Shown one piece after another: positions 60,125-64,000 of a stretch of 64,000 bases of DNA (the stretch's first letter is position 1; the number at the start of each line of letters is the position of its first letter). The stretch is from UBA1952 sp965200035 (GTDB lineage Bacteria > Bacteroidota > Bacteroidia > Chitinophagales > Chitinophagaceae): positions 2,604,001 through 2,668,000 of the forward strand of contig OZ241334.1 of assembly GCA_965200035.1 (NCBI GenBank), read 5' to 3'. Both the position numbers and the translations under genes were made by a program. Below the pieces are notes generated by a model. It saw nothing but the letters and a program-made list of their open reading frames with translations. It made no database searches and was not told the origin of the DNA.

Positions 60125-61177
60125 CTATAACCGCACCCGCGGATCGAGCAGGCTGTAGAGCATATCTGTAATTAAATTGACCACAATAAAGATCAGCGCG
60201 GTAAGTAAAACAGAACCCATCACTACCGGAAAGTCAAAACGGTCCAGCGCATCCACTGTAATCTTCCCTATTCCTTTCCAGCCAAAGATGTATTCCACAA
60301 AAAAAGAGCCCGCCAGCAACTCGGCCAGCCATCCGCTGATAGCGGTGACTACAGGATTCAATGCATTGGGCAATGCGTGGCGCAGCACTACCCGGTATTT
60401 TCTGAGTCCTTTGGCATAAGCGGTGCGGATATAATCCTGCGTAAGCACATCGAGCAGAGCGCTTCGCGTAAGCTGTGTGATGATGGCCAATGGACGGATA
60501 CCCAAAGCAATGGCGGGCAATATCAGGTTTTGAAGCGCAAGGTGGCGTCCGGTAAAGGCATCATATTCCCACAACGAGCCGGTCATATTAAGCCCGGTGA
60601 CACTATGCAGCAAGTAGCCAAACACATAAGCAATCAACAGTCCGGCAAAGAAAGAAGGCATGGAGATGCCCGCTACACTCGCAGCAATAGACCCCGTATC
60701 TAGCCAGGTATTTTTATTGAGCGCGGCAATGATGCCCAGTGTAATGCCCAGGCAGGTAGCGATCAGCATAGCGGCAAGCGCCAGTACAACAGTTCCCGGC
60801 AATGCCTCGCCCAGGACTTCGCCTACATAGCGCTTGGTGCGGTAAGAGCGGCCGAGGTAAGGCTGCTTGAGTGCTATATACTTACGATCATTCAGGTTGA
60901 TTAGTTGTAGCCCTGCGGGACGGGTCATACTGGTATCGCGCGTTATCAGCCCTACCAGTGAGAGATCATTTAAAAAAAGAACATAGCGGGTAAGCACCGG
61001 CTTATCCAGATTCAATTCTTTACGTGCGGCTTCTACCGAGGCCAGATCGCTGCGCTGCCCCATCGTGAGCCGTGCAGGATCGCCGGGCAATACATTGAAC
61101 AGAAAGAAGACCAGCGTGACGACGCCCCAAAACACCAGAATGCTATAGCGGATGCGGCGAAACAGAAAGCGAAGCAT
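60125..61177 (-). CDS. ABC transporter permease, DppB/OppB-like
   Basis: The 350-residue protein has the N-terminal helix LFRRIRYSILVFWGVVTLVFFLFNVLPGDPARL and the DppB-type binding-protein-dependent transport inner-membrane domain. The EAA-type motif appears in RSALLDVLTQDYIRTAYAKGLRKYRVVLRHALPNALNPVV. The end has FVEYIFGWKGIGKITVDALDRFDFPVVMG and DPRVRL, standard for the family. Such permeases import peptides, nickel or oligosaccharides with a DppC partner, a solute-binding protein and ATPases. None of these partners is adjacent: upstream is the BT_3928 gene and downstream is DUF47. In Bacteroidota separate placing of dppB is known. Insertion of about 30 residues near 80-120 (MTRPAGLQLINLNDRKY) is longer than in E. 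coli DppB. Confidence 0.88.
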   Translation of the reverse strand: MLRFLFRRIRYSILVFWGVVTLVFFLFNVLPGDPARLTMGQRSDLASVEAARKELNLDKPVLTRYVLFLNDLSLVGLITRDTSMTRPAGLQLINLNDRKYIALKQPYLGRSYRTKRYVGEVLGEALPGTVVLALAAMLIATCLGITLGIIAALNKNTWLDTGSIAASVAGISMPSFFAGLLIAYVFGYLLHSVTGLNMTGSLWEYDAFTGRHLALQNLILPAIALGIRPLAIITQLTRSALLDVLTQDYIRTAYAKGLRKYRVVLRHALPNALNPVVTAISGWLAELLAGSFFVEYIFGWKGIGKITVDALDRFDFPVVMGSVLLTALIFIVVNLITDMLYSLLDPRVRL

Positions 61178-61193
61178 TCTTTATTATTGATTG

Positions 61194-61274
61194 GTTGAAT
61201 TGTTGATAAGCTACGATGCGTATGAGCAGAATTATTGAATGGATAATTTTTATTAAAAAATAAACAATTCAACC
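61194..61274. repeat. Perfect 12-bp inverted repeat upstream of dppB-like gene
   Basis: GGTTGAATTGTT at 61194-61205 and AACAATTCAACC at 61263-61274 are exact reverse complements enclosing an AT-rich 57 bases. Further ATTCAACC copies occur at about 61289. It lies between the dppB-like and BT_3928 genes; function unknown. Confidence 0.55.
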
Positions 61275-61306
61275 ATCCGGCAATTTAACTATTCAACCGT
61301 TCAGCC

Positions 61307-62482
61307 CTACTTAGCAGGCGCATCATCCGGATAATCACGGAAGCTCCATTTACCTTTAATAGTTCCAGCTTTGATGAGCAGCAGTCCGGGATCAGAACGT
61401 AAGGCAGTTTTATTGGCCGTGCCATCTATAGTATAAAGATCTACGCCCTGCAAGCCCCATTTATCGCGCCATGCTTCGGTAGCTGCTTTGGCACCGGAGG
61501 AAAGGATGTAAAAGTTTACACCTTTTTTGCGGGCATCCTGAATGAGCCGTTGCAGGCGGTCCATATTATCGGTGCGCGCTTTAGCCGGATTTTTCAGGAA
61601 GAGCAGATAAGTATAGCCGGTGTCTTTCAGCATTGGTTCTGTATAATCATTGCCGGCAAAGTCATTCACCGTAAAGTCTTTGATCTCTGCTTCGCCCACT
61701 GCTTCTTTGATGAGCCTGTCCTTGCGATCTACAAATACCCAGGTACTGTCTTCCCACGGCAGATTATCCTGCGTAAAATCTTTTTTCACACCGCCTTTCT
61801 GATAAGTGAATACGCTTTCATACACGGCAGGCGTAGATCCGGGAGGCATCTGACGCTTTTCCCAGATATTATTACCAACATGATAAGGCATACAATCATG
61901 AAAAGGAAGATGCTCCAGCGCCCACCATTGAATACCAAAAGCGAAAAAAATACTCAGTACAAAAACGGATGTATTGGGGTATTTAGGCATTAGCGGACGG
62001 ATATACCTGCGGCAGAGAAACAGGATCAGCGCGGCAGCCAGCAGCGCCACATCTTTCCAGAAAGTAGCTGAGTTGGATATTTTAATACAATCGCCGAAGC
62101 AGCCGCACTCACGCACTTTGGCTGAATGCATGATCACATCCCAGTAATAGACGTAAGCTGTGAGGAAGGTGAAAAATAGGTTGAGCAATAAAAGAAAAAA
62201 GGAGAAAATGCGGAAGGCAAAACCCAATAACAGCGCAACACCGGCAATGATCTCAAAGCCAATCATCAGGATGGAAAGCGGCAGCGCATAAGGAACCATA
62301 TATGGCATATTCCAGACCGCAGGCTCAAAGAACTCCATCATCTTATTGGCCAGTCCCATCGGATCATTGGCCTTGACCACGCCGGAAAAGATGAATAATA
62401 ATCCCACCGCCACGCGGAGAATCTGAAGGAAAATATTCAATGCCTGATTGCGGTGCACGTCTCTTGTTACTGTTGTTGCCAT
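61307..62482 (-). CDS. BT_3928-family protein: DoxX-like membrane domain plus thioredoxin-like tail
   Basis: The 391-residue protein starts with a DoxX-type four-helix membrane domain (LRVAVGLLFIFSGVVKANDPMG, ILMIGFEIIAGVALLLGF, LFFTFLTAYVYYW) with CGCFGDCIKI, a cysteine-rich loop, after helix 3. A last helix (VFVLSIFFAFGIQWW) leads to a C-terminal soluble part of about 200 residues with a thioredoxin-like end (YTYLLFLKNPAKARTD, GVNFYILSSGAKAATEAWRDKWGL, LLLIKAGTIKGKWSF). This is the layout of the Bacteroidota BT_3928 family, thought to be a membrane oxidoreductase-like protein. The C-terminal CxxC of true thioredoxins is missing. Function unproven. Confidence 0.85.
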   Translation of the reverse strand: MATTVTRDVHRNQALNIFLQILRVAVGLLFIFSGVVKANDPMGLANKMMEFFEPAVWNMPYMVPYALPLSILMIGFEIIAGVALLLGFAFRIFSFFLLLLNLFFTFLTAYVYYWDVIMHSAKVRECGCFGDCIKISNSATFWKDVALLAAALILFLCRRYIRPLMPKYPNTSVFVLSIFFAFGIQWWALEHLPFHDCMPYHVGNNIWEKRQMPPGSTPAVYESVFTYQKGGVKKDFTQDNLPWEDSTWVFVDRKDRLIKEAVGEAEIKDFTVNDFAGNDYTEPMLKDTGYTYLLFLKNPAKARTDNMDRLQRLIQDARKKGVNFYILSSGAKAATEAWRDKWGLQGVDLYTIDGTANKTALRSDPGLLLIKAGTIKGKWSFRDYPDDAPAK

Positions 62483-62492
62483 GTTGATGAAT

Positions 62493-62545
62493 TTTGAACC
62501 GCGAAGGGCGCAAAGTGAGCGCCAAGTTACGCAAAGATGGTTTTT
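62493..62545. repeat. Degenerate copy of a CGCAAAG-type intergenic repeat
   Basis: GAACCGCGAAGGGCGCAAAGTG and GCCAAGTTACGCAAAGAT resemble the AACCGCAAAGGGCGCAAAGA sequence that recurs as an inverted pair at 62943-63050. It lies between the BT_3928 gene and the GxxExxY pseudogene. Confidence 0.5.
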
Positions 62546-62546
62546 G

Positions 62547-62927
62547 TCAAAGCCGGCTGACTACTCTGCGGATGCCGTCTTTCATTCTTAAGACATTGAA
62601 GTTGAATAAAAGGCCCGGTTTTGTGCCGGTTATTTCAGGTAGTCAATACTTGGGCGGGGTGAACATCAATCAAGGATTCTGTTGTTTTTACTTCTATGAT
62701 GGCTTTATTTTCTACCAGCACATCGCACCTGAAGCCACACTCCATACGGATGCCTTCGAAATACAAGGAATGGGCTTTTGTTTTTCTACGATGATGTTTT
62801 TTGTAATCAATTTGTGAACCAGGCAGGTTTTATAGACCGATTCCAGCAGCCCCGGACCTAATTGTTGATGTACGTAAATAATTTCTCCTAGGACGATGCT
62901 GGATAGCTCGTTTTCTGTGTAGGGCAC
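62547..62927 (-). pseudogene. GxxExxY-family protein, broken by several frameshifts
   Basis: Reading the minus strand from GTG 62927, the chain begins MPYTENELSSIVLGEIIYVH and continues QQLGPGLLESVYKTCLVHKL, which are the family signatures (the GxxExxY motif is GPGLLESVY). It runs to KPIPCIS. There the frame shifts by one base: the continuation in another frame reads FEGIRMECGFRCDVLVENK, then AIIEVKTTESLIDVHPAQVL. Two more single-base losses are needed after that to reach the normal end NFNVLRMKDGIRRVVSRL and stop at 62547-62549. So at least three frameshifts are present and the gene is dead. The family is a small nuclease-like protein of unknown role, frequent and often decaying in Bacteroidota genomes. 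Confidence 0.85.
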
Positions 62928-62942
62928 TTGGTGAATAATTTT

Positions 62943-63050
62943 TTAACCGCAGAGTTCGAAGGGCTCGCGAAGATGCGCAAAGAACTAAAAACCAGTAGGA
63001 TACAGATCCTTCGCGGCCCTCTGCGAAGTCTTTGCGCCCTTTGCGGTTAA
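62943..63050. repeat. Imperfect inverted repeat with CGCAAAG arms
   Basis: TTTAACCGCAGAGTTCGAAG near the left edge and CGCCCTTTGCGGTTAAA at the right are reverse-complement related; GATGCGCAAAGA and TCTTTGCGCC also pair. The element overlaps the stop of the DUF1599 gene. Sequences of this type (CGCAAAG runs) are common intergenic repeats in Bacteroidota. Confidence 0.55.
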
Positions 63051-63628
63051 ACAGCCGCTTCCCCCGTCCGGATCAAAGCGAAAGCCGCATAATTAATGAT
63101 ATCCATGAAATTAGCTCCGGCTCCTTCAGACACCTGCACGCGACCATCATTAGCAATGATCTGCTTGATGCGAAGCAATTTTACTAAAATAAGATCCACA
63201 AAAGATTCGCCGCTCATCTCCCGCCAGGCCTCGCCATAATCATGATTTTTCTGCAGCATCAGGTCTTCCGTAATCTTCGCCATTTGCTCATACCAGCGCT
63301 GTGTCTGTGCAATTGGCCAATCGAACTCCGTATCCAGCATATTGGCTTCCTGGATCAATGCAATAAGACCATAATTGATGATCGCCCCAAATTCACTCTC
63401 AATGCTGTCTGCAATCAGTTGTTCTCCCGTTTCCTGTATCTGCCGGATGCGCCATGCCTTAATGTAAATCTGATCTACAATGGAGATGGGGCGCAGCACC
63501 CGCCATGAAGTGCCGTAATCTGCTGCCTTTTTAAGAAACAGGCTTTTGCAGCGGCTCATAACAGTGGTATATTGCTGTAAGGTATGTGCGAGGTGTGGCG
63601 GAAGATTGGTAGAGATGGTGTCGTGCAT
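63047..63628 (-). CDS. DUF1599 domain protein, nucleotide pyrophosphohydrolase-like
   Basis: From ATG 63628 (MHDTISTNLPPHLAHTLQQYTTVMSRCKSLFLKKAADYG) the protein has 193 residues; the frame is open further to 63823 but that part overlaps the divergent folP. It consists of two similar helical units: CKSLFLKKAADYGTSWRVLRPISIVDQIYIKAWRIRQI and EDLMLQKNHDYGEAWREMSGESFVDLILVKLLRIKQI, each with a K(x)2DYG(x)2WR motif. This duplicated DUF1599 is related to MazG-like all-alpha NTP pyrophosphohydrolases. It is divergent from folP with 15 bases between the starts, a pairing seen in Bacteroidota, so it may act on a folate-pathway nucleotide; this is inference. Confidence 0.88.
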   Translation of the reverse strand: MHDTISTNLPPHLAHTLQQYTTVMSRCKSLFLKKAADYGTSWRVLRPISIVDQIYIKAWRIRQIQETGEQLIADSIESEFGAIINYGLIALIQEANMLDTEFDWPIAQTQRWYEQMAKITEDLMLQKNHDYGEAWREMSGESFVDLILVKLLRIKQIIANDGRVQVSEGAGANFMDIINYAAFALIRTGEAAV

Positions 63629-63643
63629 TTTCTTTGCAAAGCA

Positions 63644-64000
63644 ATGAGCTTCAAAAATACACTTTTGCCCGTAGCCATCGCGCTGCAAAGCCGTGGACGC
63701 ATGCTGAGCCTTGAAAAGCCGGTGATCATGGGCATTCTCAATGCTACACCAGATAGCTTTTACAACAAAGGCACTGGCAGCGATACAGAAAGCATGCTCC
63801 GTACAGCGGAAAAGATGCTGCATGACGGCGCGGAAATACTAGACATCGGCGGCGCTTCTACTAAGCCGAAGGCAGCCTTAGTAAGCGTTTCAGAGGAGCT
63901 TCAGCGGGTTATTCCTGTTATAGAAGCCATCCATAAGCATTTCCCGGAAGCATGGCTGTCGGCAGATACCTTTCATGCACAGGTAGCAAAAGAGTCAGTT
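63644..64000 (+). CDS. folP: Dihydropteroate synthase, 3' end cut by the window
   Basis: The frame from ATG 63644 is open to the window end and gives 119 residues. Signatures of dihydropteroate synthase are seen: SLEKPVIMGILNATPDSFYN near residues 22-41, the conserved MxIxNxTPDSF strand, then MLHDGAEILDIGGASTKPKA with the DIGG(x)ST(x)P motif. SVSEELQRVIPVIEAI and the early LSADTFHAQVA strand follow. The enzyme joins 4-aminobenzoate to dihydropterin pyrophosphate, the step blocked by sulfonamides. About 160 further residues must lie beyond the window. The gene is divergent from DUF1599, 15 bases apart. Confidence 0.95.
   Translation, partial: MSFKNTLLPVAIALQSRGRMLSLEKPVIMGILNATPDSFYNKGTGSDTESMLRTAEKMLHDGAEILDIGGASTKPKAALVSVSEELQRVIPVIEAIHKHFPEAWLSADTFHAQVAKESV

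Overview
The window is chromosomal DNA of a Bacteroidota bacterium, most likely Chitinophagaceae or a close relative. The case rests on T9SS-type C-terminal sorting domains on several secreted proteins, promoter boxes of the TAnnTTTG type with a TTG/TTTG about 19 bp upstream, an almost complete lack of strong Shine-Dalgarno sequences, and characteristic families (BT_3928-like DoxX protein, long cold-shock protein, DUF1599 next to folP). Most of it is moderately GC-balanced; 9.7-10.25 kb is clearly AT-rich.

Layout. 0-7.7 kb: the tail of a TolC-like gene cut by the window edge, then a TetR regulator and a tripartite RND efflux operon (adaptor, pump, outer-membrane factor). A TTAAC-N3-GTTAA palindrome lies in front of both the regulator and the operon. 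7.8-9.7 kb: an aldo/keto reductase and a frameshifted AraC regulator. 9.7-14.6 kb: accessory DNA with a truncated sensor-propeller gene, an unknown overlapping gene, a lipoprotein, a GH18-like secreted protein, a small secreted protein and a DinB protein. 14.8-18.1 kb: a minus-strand operon for a metallophosphatase, a glycosyltransferase and a GH1 glycosidase. 18.3-19.0 kb: a 48-residue zinc-ribbon gene, a 21-bp minisatellite and two palindromic elements. 19.0-31.6 kb: two divergent XRE/delta-60 modules, a third delta-60 paralogue without XRE, then a large S8 protease and a phytase/PhoX-like protein, all secreted by T9SS. These are followed by a di-haem peroxidase and a small cytochrome c.

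34-64 kb is mostly housekeeping: RNase D, an SF1 helicase, IPP isomerase, a cold-shock protein, ClpX, DHFR, thymidylate synthase, a GT2 transferase, gamma-carbonic anhydrase, an outer-membrane barrel, PurL, tRNA-Val(GAC), a SWIM/SNF2 helicase, a phosphate transporter with a PDZ insert plus its DUF47 partner, a DppB-like permease, a BT_3928 protein, a GxxExxY pseudogene, DUF1599 and the start of folP. Three folate/thymidylate-cycle genes (folA, thyA, folP) are present but not in one operon.

The best candidate for an undescribed system is at 42.4-47.85 kb. An Hsp70-like ATPase with an unusual C-terminal half is encoded just downstream of a minimal GrpE-like protein. Facing them are two membrane-anchored paralogues of unknown function that share an N-terminal domain. 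The second paralogue has a nine-C tract directly upstream, and its end overlaps the Hsp70 gene. The second candidate is the XRE/delta-60 cassette array with near-identical 3' ends, which looks shaped by recombination. A family of about 70-bp imperfect palindromes (five near-full copies and several fragments) is scattered between genes throughout.
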